Origin: Nemertoderma westbladi
Lineage: Eukaryota; Xenacoelomorpha; Nemertodermatida; Nemertodermatidae
Assembly (NCBI GenBank): GCA_032718475.1
Contig: JAUCBJ010008172.1
Location: forward strand, 1-64,000
Direction of reading: 5' to 3'
DNA length: 64,000 bases
In this document: positions 31,142 through 41,737 of the stretch, piece by piece
How positions within the stretch are numbered: position 1 is the first letter of the stretch
Layout of the letters: each line of letters opens with the position of its first letter
Program-made: the position numbers and the translations under genes
The notes under the pieces: generated by a model
Told to the model about the DNA's origin: nothing
What the model saw: only the letters and a program-made list of their open reading frames with translations
Databases searched by the model: none

Positions 31142-33314
31142 AGTTGAATGCCTACTGCTATATTACAGTCTAAGCAAGTCTAGTAATTCAGCCTTAACTG
31201 CTAGCCTAGTAATTAATTACCGATACTGCTACTCAGTGTAGCGTGATATATATAATATTAGAATACCGGTATGCTTATGGTATATATAAGTATTATTATA
31301 CAGACTAGGTTTTTCACAAAATACCTTTATATAATCTTAGCACAAATATATATATATATAATAGGCCTATCGTGGATACCGGTATGCAGTTTACACTTAT
31401 AGTATATATAAGTATAATTATTAACTAGAATTAATTACAGAATACCGGTATGATTTCAGCTTAAGTTTATGAAAATAAAGATAATAAGCCTATTGTAAAT
31501 ACCGGTATATCAATTATTTTAAATAATTGAATTTCTGAATTTTAAGGGTTACTTGGTTACTTTAACTTACTTTATTGCCGTTATTTAAGCAGTAGTCCAA
31601 CTGATATTGAGACCTAATTGTTATATGGCAGGCCTACTATTTATAAATCGTTTGAGTTGATTTATAATATATATATACCCGTTTAATGGGTTTTGTCAAT
31701 GTTTGAAATAAATGTTATTATTTCTGGGGGAGTCACTACACATAAGCTGTGCGCTCTCAGTGGAGTGCTACTTGTTAGACACTAAAACAAATAATTCTAA
31801 TTTACCTAAGTTACTTAATACTACAAATTACGTACAATTCGGGTTGAGATTACAATCTCTAAATAAACACAAAAATTTAATTACAAATACACAAATACAA
31901 ATTTTTAGGGTAATTTTACAAGAAGTCTACTAACCAGCCTAACAAAGGGTTAGAATATCTGGTTATTACAACGGACAGGTTACTACGGTATTTGAAAATA
32001 ATAAGTAGTAGTAAATATACTGCGTTGTCCAGATAGGAAAATACCACCGCCTGACGACCTATAACCGTATCGCTATAGGTACTACGTTATGTATCACGGA
32101 GTGTCCCTACCTAGAAGTTAATTACCGCGGTCTACCAGAACCAACGTGCCTATTAACCACTTTACAACACAAATACACTGCCTACACACTAATTGCTTTC
32201 GGAAAGTACTGTACACTAAACCCTAAATTAGGTACAAGTACTTGTATAACAAATAATTAGTAGTTAAAAATACTTGAACAGATAAAAGAACCACGGTATC
32301 TGCCGGAGTGACCAAAGCACAAAATCTCCAGTCTTTACCTACGCCGAGCAGCCCTGATGTAGTACCGGGGTTAGTTTAACTATAACGGTATGTATAACAA
32401 ACACAATTACTGTAGGAATAAACTTGGGGATATGAATGTTGCGAATAATAGCATAAACTCTGAATAATAAATATTACGCTACGCGTACAAACCATTCAAA
32501 CAAAATGCAGACCAAATACTAACAGACTACTATCAAGCCTAAACAAACTACGGTATATGCAGACTCCGAAATGATTAAGTAGTATGCGTTCTAACCCAGT
32601 AGTACGACTTATTCTTTAGATGGGGGTTTACCTTACAGCTATGGCTGCCCCTACTTCCTAACCGTTCTTTATCGGACATACACTCTACACACACCGAAAT
32701 TTCCTCAAACCCAACAACAGCCAGACAACTATCCAGCCTACAAATTATCTAAATAAAATTATACGCTACCCATACAGACTACACAAACAAAGTACAGACC
32801 AAACGATGGCAGACTACTATCAAGCCTAAATAAACCACAGGACATGCAGACTCCGAAATGGTTAAGTAGTATGCGTTCTAACCCAGCAGTACGACTTATT
32901 CTTTAGATGGGGGTTTACCTTACAGCTATGGCTGCCCCTACTTCCTAACCGTTCTTTATCGGACATACACTCTACATGCACTGCAATCCGTTCAGACCTA
33001 ATCAACAGTTAGCCAACAGTCAAGCCTACAAATTATCTGTACAATCTGAGCAGGCTTACACGCCTTCTGCTCAATACTGGCCTACAAATAAATAAAACTG
33101 ACAGAAATAGGCCTAAGTAAAATCCCAATAAAAACCAGGCGTCCCCGATTAATTATTAAGACCTACCGGTATATAATAATCAAATCGAATAATACTGCTG
33201 TACCTGCTGTAAGTACCGGTTCGGATGATCAGGCAGTCAGGCCTACAGGTTTCCGGTCGACCGGTACTTTCGACTAGATTGCTTACACCGCAATCCAGAA
33301 GCAATATCTGTTAT
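31142..33314 (-). other. BEL-A 5' leader
   Basis: About 2.2 kb of non-coding leader between the 5' LTR and Gag. The near part has many CCGGTAT words (for example 31266, 31379, 31444, 31502). No convincing primer-binding site touches the LTR. Confidence 0.7.
32455..33030 (-). repeat. 287-bp tandem duplication in the BEL-A leader
   Basis: Two copies with period 287 (the word TATCAAGCCTAAA starts at 32531 and 32818). Each includes the block GTAGTATGCGTTCTAACCCA and a highly conserved segment around TTTAGATGGGGGTTTACC. BEL-B has the same duplication with period about 288 (63513 and 63801). Confidence 0.9.
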
Positions 33315-34488
33315 TGTTTGCGCTTTTAAGACCTTTGACAGTTTAACCTGCCAAATTAGGATGTCTTTTGGATGATATATATTCTTTAGCTTATGACGAG
33401 TATTTGATACACTACATTAGCCGAAGCCAGTCTATGCGCAATCATTCACCCGCTGGATATACCCGGGAGACTGAATTCGGAGCTTAATGATTGATGGTGT
33501 AAGCCTACCGTATTATTCGACTGATCGTAATATATAATCTCTGACAAATATTATTCACTTTCGGGAAATATTAACAGTTCCTTTAGGACGTGGCGCTCTA
33601 AATATATAAACAGAGTTATGGCTTAAACTAGATACAACGAAAAGGCTATAGATTTACGTATATGGCGCATTCTTTAGGAGATGCTTTGTTATCAGTTACA
33701 ATCATACACAATGCTGCACAATACTGCACACTAATCTGCCGACCTTCACTAAATTTGGTCACGTATAAAGAGAGCAATATACAATTTATGTCGGGCATAT
33801 GAAATAGCATTAGATTCACTTCAAACCACTTAACATAGGTCGCAATCGTTTATTTGTAACCGGTCTCTCTAACCTTTAGTATATCAAGAAGGTGGGGTAT
33901 CTGACTATTGATCAGTATTCCGATATAATATTTCATCAACCAATATAATGAATAATCGACAGTAAAAGCAGTAATATTAGTAAGATATGGTAAGTAAGTA
34001 AGATATGAATTGCATAGAATTGGTTTGATAAGATTGATAACAGATATACGTTCTATAATTAAGATTAAGCCTACTAGTGTAAAGCTAAAGAATGCTGATA
34101 TACGGAGGTGCCAAAAGCCGATGTTCTTAGGCTCTGGGCAAAAACATAACACTGAACTACTGAGTTCTGTATCCACCTCCAACACAGAGACAAAAAACGC
34201 TCTGATTGGTCAACCGAACAACGAGAGAACAAAGAAACAAAGAAATGTCGACGTGGCAATATCAGCTGTTAGCCGTCGTCATGGTAGCGACACTGTTTTC
34301 AAGAGTATCGAGCTTATTGCGTCCCGAAATTGCGGATTATGTCCTCTAAAGTACAAATACAGAAGAAATGGCTTTTATGTCCTCTAAAACACCAGTACAG
34401 TAAGGACACGGCCTTTTTATGCCCAGTAAACCAACTACAGAGTACTTTACGGGGAAAATAACCGGCTAATTACGCAAAAGCTTTTACA
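33315..34488 (-). repeat. BEL-A 5' LTR (right)
   Basis: 1174 bp, almost identical to 21925-23085; the 13-bp length difference comes from two indels of 7 and 6 bp. The open frames inside both LTRs reflect recent identity rather than coding. Confidence 0.93.
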
Positions 34489-34493
34489 GACTC

Positions 34494-34608
34494 CCGTAGA
34501 GGAGTACTGGAACTACTGCTGCTCTAAATAATCGGACCTTAAGTTTCCGATTAATTCTCGGTGACTTCCAAATCCTGGAAAGCCTATTCAAGGCTGCCCA
34601 TGCTTTCA
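34494..34608 (-). pseudogene. LINE copy 2, 5' part
   Basis: Matches LINE copy 1 at about 903-1018. It rejoins 21476-21924 when BEL-A and one GACTC are removed. The 5' truncation point abuts gene Y with GTATC at 34609-34613. Confidence 0.88.
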
Positions 34609-34796
34609 GTATCACCCCAACGGTTGAATCGAACGTATTTCCCGTTAAATGCTTTTATTTCTATTCCTTCCCCCAAACACTCGAGGCCCCACACACTCTT
34701 ACCTGTAATCACCGATACGTATGGGGCGGGCGCACTATCAGTAGAGCTACCGCTTAATGACATCATTTTTGGTTGTGATGGTTTCACAGATTCCAT
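34609..34796 (-). pseudogene. Gene Y, left copy, N-terminal segment
   Basis: First about 62 codons of gene Y with the ATG at 34796-34794 (MESVKPSQPK). It contains a serine-rich start and EIKAFNGKYVRFNRWGD, and is cut by LINE copy 2. It aligns with 48286-48476 on the right arm. Confidence 0.75.
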
Positions 34797-35185
34797 CAAC
34801 AAATTTTGCGAAATATTAATAATTAAGTATAAAAATACAATAATATCGCGCTATACAATGTGCGAAAAATATGATAATGAATGAATTAACCCGAATGACG
34901 AAATAAAGTATTTTACGACATATTTATAATATAATGATGGGCTTTCGGGAAAACGGGTATATTTTAACCACTCAACCGGATTAATCGCTATTGTCCTGAG
35001 AGAATTTTTTTTTGAAAAACTTCCTATAAATTTCAAGGGAAATATTTATTTACGCTTAAATTGGTTGACGTAAGTGGTAACAGCTTGCGGTGGCGATTAA
35101 TGCGGTCTATATAAATTTTTATAGACACACCCCTGAAATTCCACAGAATATTACTCACGGTTAAATTGATTGACGTCAACTGTAT
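34797..35185. repeat. Inner end of the left inverted arm
   Basis: Reverse-complementary to 47903-48285. Identity stops at the word GATTGACGTCAACTGTAT (ends about 35185), marking the border with the single-copy core. It presumably includes the gene Y promoter. Confidence 0.75.
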
Positions 35186-35271
35186 TAACTGTGTAGCTTC
35201 TTAGAAGTTTCATAATTTTAAGCATGAGCGAATTTAATTTAATGTTGGCATCGCAAACTTTCTCTCCCGAT

Positions 35272-36497
35272 CCACGAAGCTAAGGAAAATCAACTACTTT
35301 CGCTAAGAAAGATTTTCCTTAGCTGAGATGGTCTATTCATAGTGGGCTATTTTACTTGTGTGAGGCAGATTTGGTTTTTTTTGATTCCGGAAAAAACTAG
35401 CCTTTAAAAGTACCCTGAAATTTTGCATGTATGTACTACTCGTCGAGGCGCATCTTTTAGGCCGGGTCTCATATCCAGGAAAAATCTGGTTTCCATGGCA
35501 ACGGACTTAGAAAAAAGTCTATGTATTTCAAGTCAATATTTATAACTCTATTTGTAGGAAAACTATAATAGATATAAACTTGGGGTTTCTCAACTCAACT
35601 ATAAGTTCCATAGCAGAGCCGATTGAGGTTAAATAGAAAATCCAGTTACCTTGGCAACCGGGCTAAACAGATGTTAAAATTTATAAAATGTTAATTTGAA
35701 GCCTAAGGTTAAGGTGTTGTGACTTGGGACCAACCCCTACCCCCACTATATAACTTATTCTGCGTCCAAATTTCATTGTTCTATTTTGTAGTTTCCATGA
35801 CAACCGCTGAAAACAGATGTTTTAATACAAAAATTACTCATTTGGACGTAGACTTCGCGATAAAATTTTACGAAACTGGTTATGTGTTATCTGGACCACT
35901 AGTTCGAACTTTTAGTAAAACTCAAAACATTCCAGAAATATCTAGTTACCATGGTAACTGGAGTTTATTACAGATTATATCATTCAAGTCTATATTCATA
36001 ACTCTATTTATAGAATAACCGCAATAGATATAAACTTGGGGTTTCTCATCTCAATGATAAGAACAATAGTCGAGCTGATTGAGGTTAATTAGAAAATCCA
36101 GTTACCAGGGCAACCATGCTAAACAGATGTCCAAATTTATAAAATTGTTATTTGAAGCATAAATTTAAGGTATTACGACTTGGGACCAATCCCTACCCCC
36201 ACTATATCACTAATTCCGCATCCAATTTAAATTGTCGCATTTTTCAGTTTCCATGACAACCACTACAAACAGACGTTTTAACAATTAAATCCTTTGTTTT
36301 ACACATTAACTACTCAATGAAACTGAATTGAAGTATGTGTCACCTGGAACCACAAACCGGAGCTTAATGTAAACCTCAGCAGTTCTAGAAAACTCCGGTT
36401 GCCATGGTAATATGAGTTTTAAAGGCATATGCCTCTTAACTCTGTAAAGCAATGAAGTGATGAGTCAAAGAGTGTTTAATTTTCCTTAGCTTCGTGG
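35272..36497. mobile_element. Non-coding element with 19-bp inverted ends, copy 1
   Basis: 1226 bp from CCACGAAGCTAAGGAAAAT to its exact reverse complement ATTTTCCTTAGCTTCGTGG. A hairpin-forming word pair (TAAGGAAAATC...GATTTTCCTTA) lies just inside the left end. Interior sub-blocks repeat about every 457 bp (ATAGATATAAACTTGGGGTT at about 35570 and 36026). No gene. Confidence 0.82.
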
Positions 36498-36532
36498 TTG
36501 CATTTCCTTTAGGAAATGCCTTTCTAGTAGAT

Positions 36533-37759
36533 CCACGAAGCTAAGGAAAATCAACTACTTTCGCTAAGAAAGATTTTCCTTAGCTGAGATGGTCTATTCA
36601 TAGTGGGCTATTTTACTTGTATGGAGCAGATTAGTTTTTTTTTGATAGGTGAAAAAACTAGTCTTTAAAAGTACCCTGAAATTTTGCATGTATATACTAC
36701 TCGTCGAGGCGCATCTTTTGGACTGGGTCTCATATCCAGGAAAAATCTGGTTTCCATGGCAACGGACTTAGAAAAAAGTCTATGTATTTCAAGTCAATAT
36801 TTATAACTCTATTTGTAGGAAAACTATAATAGATATAAACTTGGGGTTTCTCAACACAACTATAAGGTCCATAGCAGAGCCGATTGAGGTTAAATAGAAA
36901 ATCCAGTTACCTTGGCAACCGGGCTAAACAGATGTTAAAATTTATAAAATGTTAATTTGAAGCCTAAGGTTAAGGTGTTATGACTTGGGACCAACCCCTA
37001 CCCCCACTATATAACTTATTCTGCGTCCGAACTTGATTGTTCTATTTTGCAGTTACCATGACAACCGCTGTAAACAGATGTTTTTATACAAAAATTACTC
37101 ATTTGGACATAGACTTCGCTATAAAATTTTACGAAACTGGTTATCTGTTACCTAGACCACTAGTTGGAACTTTTAGTGAAACTAAAAAACATTCCAGAAA
37201 TATCTAGTTACCGTGGTAACTGGAGTTTATTACAGATTATATCATTCAAGTCTATATTCATAACTCTATTTATAGAATAACCGCAATAGATATAAACTTG
37301 GGGTTTCTCAACTCAATGATAATGACAATAGTCGAGCTGATTGAGGTTTATTAGAAAATCCAGTTACCAGCGCAACCATGGTAAACAGATGTTCAAATTT
37401 ATAAAATGGTTATTTGAAGCATAACATTAAGGTATTTCGACTTGGGACCAATCCCTACCCCCACTATATCACTAATTACGCATCCAATTTAAATTGTCGC
37501 ATTTTTCAGTTTCCATGACAACCACTACAAACAGACGTTTTAACAATTAAATCCTTTGTTTTACACATTAACTACTCAATGAAACTGAATTGAAGTATGT
37601 GTCACCTGGAACCACAAACCGGATCTTAATGTAATCCTCAGCAGTTCTAGAAAATTCCGGTTGCCATTGTAATATGAGTTTTTAAGGCATATGCCTCTTA
37701 ACTCTGTAAAGCAATAAAGTGATGAGTCAAAGAGTGTTTAATTTTCCTTAGCTTCGTGG
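36533..37759. mobile_element. Non-coding element with 19-bp inverted ends, copy 2
   Basis: 1227 bp, a close direct repeat of copy 1 with the same ends. The 35-bp linker (36498-36532) contains GCATTTCCTTTAGGAAATGC, nearly palindromic. The tandem arrangement suggests duplication of a unit rather than two independent insertions. Confidence 0.82.
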
Positions 37760-37853
37760 TTGCAACCACGATTTCATTGTCTCATTTTGCTTATGTAATT
37801 CAATCGAGAAATGTGACTTATTATTATCCAAGCCGAATCACGAAAATTTAATT

Positions 37854-38558
37854 ATGTTCACTGATTCATTATCAGGTCACGTCCTATCTAAGACTGCGGT
37901 TTGTTTGCATAAACCTATTTTTTTAGGCCAAGCTGTATTGGACCTGTCGAAGTTAGATTATTACAGTTTCTTCTACGAGAAATTAAAGCCCCTGGAAGCC
38001 GAATTAAATTGTAGTATAAATTTGTTAGGTGGGGACACAGATTCTTTTTTTTTACAGTGTGTTGGTTTATCCCAACACCAATTTTTATCTGCGTTACAAT
38101 CAAAAAAAGTTTTAGACTGTTCAAATTATCCTATTACACATCCGTTGTATACAGTAGAACAGAAAGGGAAATATAGATATTTAAAGGATGAAGGGAAGTC
38201 TATCCCGTTTGACCAGGTTATTTTACTTAGACCAAAATATTATAGCTTTCGTGGGGGGTCAGTTCCAAAACGTGCCGCTAAAGGCGTAGGAAAAATGGTT
38301 ATAAAAAATAAACTCTCCCACGAATCATATTTAAAAGTATATAACGAGGTTAGCGAGCATTACGAATACAGTCAAAGGTTTCAATCTAATTTACATAAAA
38401 TATACACCGTTTCACAAAGAAAAAAATCGCTAACACTGTGGGAAGATAAAAGATACTACACATCGACTAATGAAAGTCTACCTTACGGCCATTATAAAAC
38501 ACATTTGGATCGTAAAGCGCCTGCCCCTAAGCTTTATATACCGCCCATTATAGAATAG
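37854..38558 (+). pseudogene. polB: DNA polymerase B, C-terminal remnant
   Basis: 234 codons match the C-terminal palm and thumb of the Polinton-type family B polymerase, which replicates the element. KPIFLGQAVLDLSKLDYYSF is the conserved segment before motif C; LLGGDTDSFFL contains motif C (DTDS, about 38034-38045). Downstream PKYYSFRGG and a lysine-rich region fit the thumb. The exonuclease domain and motifs A and B are absent; the tandem 1.23-kb elements lie directly upstream, so the gene was cut or deleted there. As it stands it cannot be active. Confidence 0.85.
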
Positions 38559-38567
38559 CGGATTGCG

Positions 38568-39151
38568 ATGTCTTTTAGTGTTGTCAACAGTAATATAAGT
38601 TTGAGGTTGGTTGGATGGATGGTTGGTGGAGGTTGGATGGGTGCATATCATTCGATGTGCTGGCTAAACGAATTCGAAATGGAAAACTCATCTTAAAGCC
38701 TTTTCAATATATCACCAAAATTTGCGGATGGTCGTGTCTCTTTTTCCCGAGCGGTAAGGTCACTGTACTCGGTAAATCGCCTAAAATAAAAAAAATTATT
38801 AAGTATATATATAAGCATACTGATTATAAACTAACTTTTATTTCAATCAATAGCCAAACTTATATTATTAACAATCTAGACATAGACTATAGCAAATTAA
38901 TGAAAACGGTCGGGTTTCATTTTTTAGATAATTATTATAATGTGGAGGTGAAATATGAGCCGGAGATATTTAATAATATTCTTGTGCAGTTTTATCATCG
39001 GGGTAAAACTAGTTCTAATATCATAAAATTTTGCGTTTTTTACACACGAAATGTTGTATGTATGGCAAGACCCAGGATATTTCGAGTATTTTTTCCAAAG
39101 TTTTTGAATTTTATTGGTAATTTAGATAGTCATTTAGGTAGAAATATTTAA
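38568..39151 (+). pseudogene. TATA-binding-protein-like gene inside the Polinton core
   Basis: Two imperfect repeats of the TBP saddle are visible. Repeat 1 has VLAKRIRNGKLILKPF and LFFPSGKVTVLGKSP (about 38740-38778), matching the TBP pattern of ARN-containing helix then FSSGK. Repeat 2 has VKYEPEIFNNILVQF (38950-38994), matching the invariant YEPELFPG region, then IKFCVFYTRNVVCMA and RVFFPKFLNFIG. ATG 38568 opens MSFSVVNSNISLRL, like the start of TBP repeat 1. A GGTTGGATGG-type short repeat (about 38603-38640) then shifts the frame, and the main frame runs from 38615. TBP binds TATA promoters for transcription initiation; here it may direct transcription of the element's own genes (inference). 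It lies nine bases after PolB on the same strand. Confidence 0.78.
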
Positions 39152-39576
39152 TATTTAATTTTTTCATTTCTGGTGCCAGTTAGGTTTGTCCGGTGGGATC
39201 TCGTTAGGTTTTTAAATAAACGTGGATATTAACATTATTCACATTATATATAACATGTTTTATCGGTAGTCTTAGGTTGTCAAGGGCGTCAATTTCATTT
39301 CTGATGTCGGTTTATATTTACATAAATCTAGTCTATCTGTCTATTTGTCGGTCTTTCTGTCAGTCAGTATGTCAAAATTAATTCATTGTTCGCGTTATAT
39401 AATGTATTTTATTAATTATTGATGTTAGGTTTTAAAGAGTGCCAGTTTCTATAATTGCTTGGTTTTATCGCGTGAAAAACCCCACCCACGCATATAATCG
39501 ATACTATTTATAACGGTGGTGGTGTTTTATTACTTACAATTATTGTTCTCGTTTATATAAGTTATTAATATATGTA
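39152..39576. other. Intergenic stretch in the Polinton core
   Basis: No gene. A GTCTATCTGTCTATTTGTCGGTC-type low-complexity run lies at about 39332-39370. Confidence 0.4.
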
Positions 39577-39918
39577 ATGAAATCACTCAAAGCTTTAATT
39601 AAACAATTTGACGGGGATTTAAAGTTCTTATCTAACGCCTCCCTTAACCGTAGAAAAACCTTCTTACGCGTCGGCAGAACCGACGAACTTATAAGTTTTC
39701 TAATTAATATTAATCTAAATGTATTAAATGGTAACGTAAAAATTCCTGAGCAAACAATCGTGAGGTTAAAACGCCATAAAAAAACAATACGCGAGATCGC
39801 TAAAAAGCCAAAAGCAGCCAAGTATCCCATTCGAATTTATCGTAAACGATTGGTGCAAAGGGGCAGATTTATAAATCGACTAATCTCTGGTTTAATGAGT
39901 GGGCTTAACGCTTATTAG
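39577..39918 (+). CDS. Small basic Polinton protein (core/virion type)
   Basis: 113 codons, strongly basic. The segment KIPEQTIVRLKRHKKTIREI, then AKKPKAAK and RKRLVQRGRF, matches a recurrent small protein of Polintons with an RxxKHKxxIRxLAxK centre and an RKxLVQRGGF end. By size and charge it resembles a DNA-condensing or capsid-cement protein, but that role is inference. The frame is intact. It sits between the TBP-like gene and the ATPase on the same strand. Confidence 0.68.
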   Translation: MKSLKALIKQFDGDLKFLSNASLNRRKTFLRVGRTDELISFLININLNVLNGNVKIPEQTIVRLKRHKKTIREIAKKPKAAKYPIRIYRKRLVQRGRFINRLISGLMSGLNAY

Positions 39919-40058
39919 AAAATATCACCCATAATAACGGCTGTAAGAGGCAGAAAATTAGCCCAATCCCGCCGGGGGTATAGACCTAGTACCTCTGGTA
40001 CACGCGTCAACCGTCAAGTTTCTAGGTTTCCCATCTACTGAGTGGCTACCTATCAACA

Positions 40059-40769
40059 ATGTCCCGAGAGCCGACGATATCGCAGGAACCAATCACATCA
40101 TACGACGCCTCTTTCAAGATGGGTTCGGCCATGATTATTGCGGGTCCAAGTTCTTCCGGAAAAACAGTGCTGGTATCAAAAATTGTAAAAAATAAAAATT
40201 TAGTTTTTGATATAACCCCGAAGCATGTATTATTCTTTTATGGCGCCACCCCACCAGAATTCCCAGGTATAACACATCTATTCAAAGGTTTACCGCAAAA
40301 AATTAATTCTATTTTCCGCGAAAACGATCTAATTATTATAGACGACTTGTTAAGCGAAAGTAAGAGTGATGAGAGTTTGACAGAAAGCTTCACAAAAACC
40401 TGCCATCATACTTCCTGTTTCATTATCTATATAACACAAAATTTCTTCAGTAAAGGGGCGGAAACACGGACTAGAAGTCTAAATGCCCAATATTGTATTT
40501 TCACAAAAAATCCCCACGACGCAAGTCAAATAAGTTATATAGCGCGGCAAGTGTACCCAAAAAATAGCAATTTTATTGTTCAAGCATATAGTGACGCCAC
40601 ACAAAAACCATTCACACACCTTCTCTTAGACTTTCATCAAAAAACGGATGATAGTATAAGAGTTAGGGGTGATATTTTAAACCCATTAGGGCAAACTGTT
40701 TATCAACCCACGAACACGAACTCTAACACACCTCACCAACGCCCTGAGGCTCAGTCTATACCGCAGTAG
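40059..40769 (+). CDS. Packaging-type ATPase of the Polinton (intact)
   Basis: 236 codons with a clean P-loop: AGPSSSGKT (Walker A, residues 29-36) and NDLIIIDDLL (Walker B, about 89-98). The later segment SCFIIYITQNFF contains a polar residue after a hydrophobic strand, as in sensor motifs of FtsK/HerA-type genome-packaging ATPases of Polintons and related viruses. It would pump DNA into a capsid. The length fits the family and there are no breaks, making it the best-preserved gene of the element. Immediately after the stop, 40770-40825 repeats a decayed version of its last codons. Confidence 0.85.
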   Translation: MSREPTISQEPITSYDASFKMGSAMIIAGPSSSGKTVLVSKIVKNKNLVFDITPKHVLFFYGATPPEFPGITHLFKGLPQKINSIFRENDLIIIDDLLSESKSDESLTESFTKTCHHTSCFIIYITQNFFSKGAETRTRSLNAQYCIFTKNPHDASQISYIARQVYPKNSNFIVQAYSDATQKPFTHLLLDFHQKTDDSIRVRGDILNPLGQTVYQPTNTNSNTPHQRPEAQSIPQ

Positions 40770-40825
40770 CGACGCCGCGCGAAAACCATTTTCACACCTT
40801 GTTTAGACTTTCACCAAAATTAGGT
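40770..40825 (+). repeat. Decayed partial duplicate of the ATPase 3' end
   Basis: GCGACGCCGCGCGAAAACCA and the following TTTCACACC...TTAGACTTTCACCAAAA resemble 40587-40640 inside the ATPase gene. It is probably a local tandem duplication. Confidence 0.6.
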
Positions 40826-40982
40826 TATTATCGGTCCATGAACGTGAACTCTAGTATATAGTATTAATATATTAATAATGATATATAACGATGAAAAATA
40901 ACGAGATTAGCCTCGGAAATTTTAAGAAGTTGTATCTAGTTTCTACTTTATTAACGGATACTTATAATAATAATAATAAGAA
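40826..40982 (+). repeat. 157-bp direct repeat, source copy
   Basis: Almost identical to 41580-41736 (from GGTTATTATCGGTCCATGAA to the AATAATAATAA run). It spans the ATPase-downstream spacer and the first 30 codons of the small conserved gene. Confidence 0.9.
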
Positions 40983-41351
40983 AAGCAATAATATAATACA
41001 ACCGCTAGATGGTGTGACAATTTTATCCCAGAAAGCCAAACGATTGTTGAGTTATTTGATGCGATTCTCGCGAGACAGAGTACGGTGGAGTGATAATAAT
41101 AAACTCTATATACAAAATAAACTTATACCCGGAGCGAATATTGATCATTTGATTGAATTGCTGACTACAAAAAAAAAATAAGAAAAACACCAAAATAATT
41201 CCAGGACAAACAACATTTTTGGGGTTATTAAAACGATTAAGGATACCAAAACGATTAATTGGTCGCGGTTGGTTGAAACGGCAAAGGGTCCGTGTGACCC
41301 CCTCCAACGCAAAACGCGTCGACGCGTGGAAACAATACGTAGGACTACAAT
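40891..41351 (+). pseudogene. Small conserved Polinton protein, split by a poly-A frameshift
   Basis: The first frame (40891-41181) holds LLSYLMRF, then RVRWSDNNKLYIQNKLIPGANIDHLIELL, matching a Polinton small protein with a WxxxGEL..G..IPGSNI.DLI signature. It ends at an A run (41169-41178). In another frame the coding signal resumes with PGQTTFLGLLKRLRIPKRLI and ends about 41351. The family usually continues in this way after the IPGSNI block, so a homopolymer indel is likely. Function unknown. Confidence 0.62.
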
Positions 41352-41479
41352 AAATCGACGTGCGGAAACAAAACGCGGGATAACATTAAAATAGTAGTAT
41401 GTTTTTTGAACGTTTCATATTAAGTATTAACTGTCATTGCAAGTGTTTTCTACCGCGACACGACACAACCGATGGGGAG

Positions 41480-41577
41480 AATCGTAGAAAATCGAACAAA
41501 CAAACGACTGGGAAGAATATATTACGATGTTTCAAATGCTGCCGGTTTCGTTCGCCGGCTAGGCGCCATTACCCGAC
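41480..41577 (+). pseudogene. Candidate integrase N-terminus
   Basis: A short frame reads GRIYYDVSNAAGFVRRLGAI, reminiscent of the opening of Polinton integrases (YYDP..PA.F..V..L). It stops where the duplicated 157-bp block begins. The assignment depends on position, just before the integrase C-terminus. Confidence 0.45.
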
Positions 41578-41579
41578 AT

Positions 41580-41736
41580 CGGTTATTATCGGTCCATGAA
41601 CGTGAACTCTAGTATATAGTATTAATATATTAATAATGATATATAACGATGAAAAATAACGAGATTAGCCTCGGAAATTTTAAGAAGTTGTATCTAGTTT
41701 CTACTTTATTAACGGATACTTATAATAATAATAAGA
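41580..41736 (+). repeat. 157-bp direct repeat, inserted copy at the integrase break
   Basis: A copy of 40826-40982 lying exactly between the integrase N-terminal candidate and the integrase C-terminal part, in place of the missing catalytic core. Confidence 0.85.
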
Positions 41737-41737
41737 A

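Larger units (their letters stand above)
21925..34488 (-). mobile_element. BEL-A: complete BEL-type element lacking RT and integrase
   Basis: A 12,564-bp element on the minus strand with LTRs at 21925-23085 and 33315-34488 and perfect 5-bp duplications GACTC (21920-21924, 34489-34493), inserted in LINE copy 2. The LTRs differ by about four substitutions and two short indels, so it is young. In its own 5'-3' order: LTR, leader with tandem repeats, Gag, knuckles, protease, a tail of RNase H, spacer, ORF3, a small basic ORF, polypurine tract, LTR. No RT or integrase core is present, so it is non-autonomous as it stands. BEL-B has the same layout. Confidence 0.93.

Noticed and set aside
33281-33297. 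Candidate tRNA primer-binding site for BEL-A (TGGATTGCGGTGTAAGC on the minus strand)
   Set aside because: It begins 17 bases away from the LTR and I cannot match it confidently to a tRNA 3' end.
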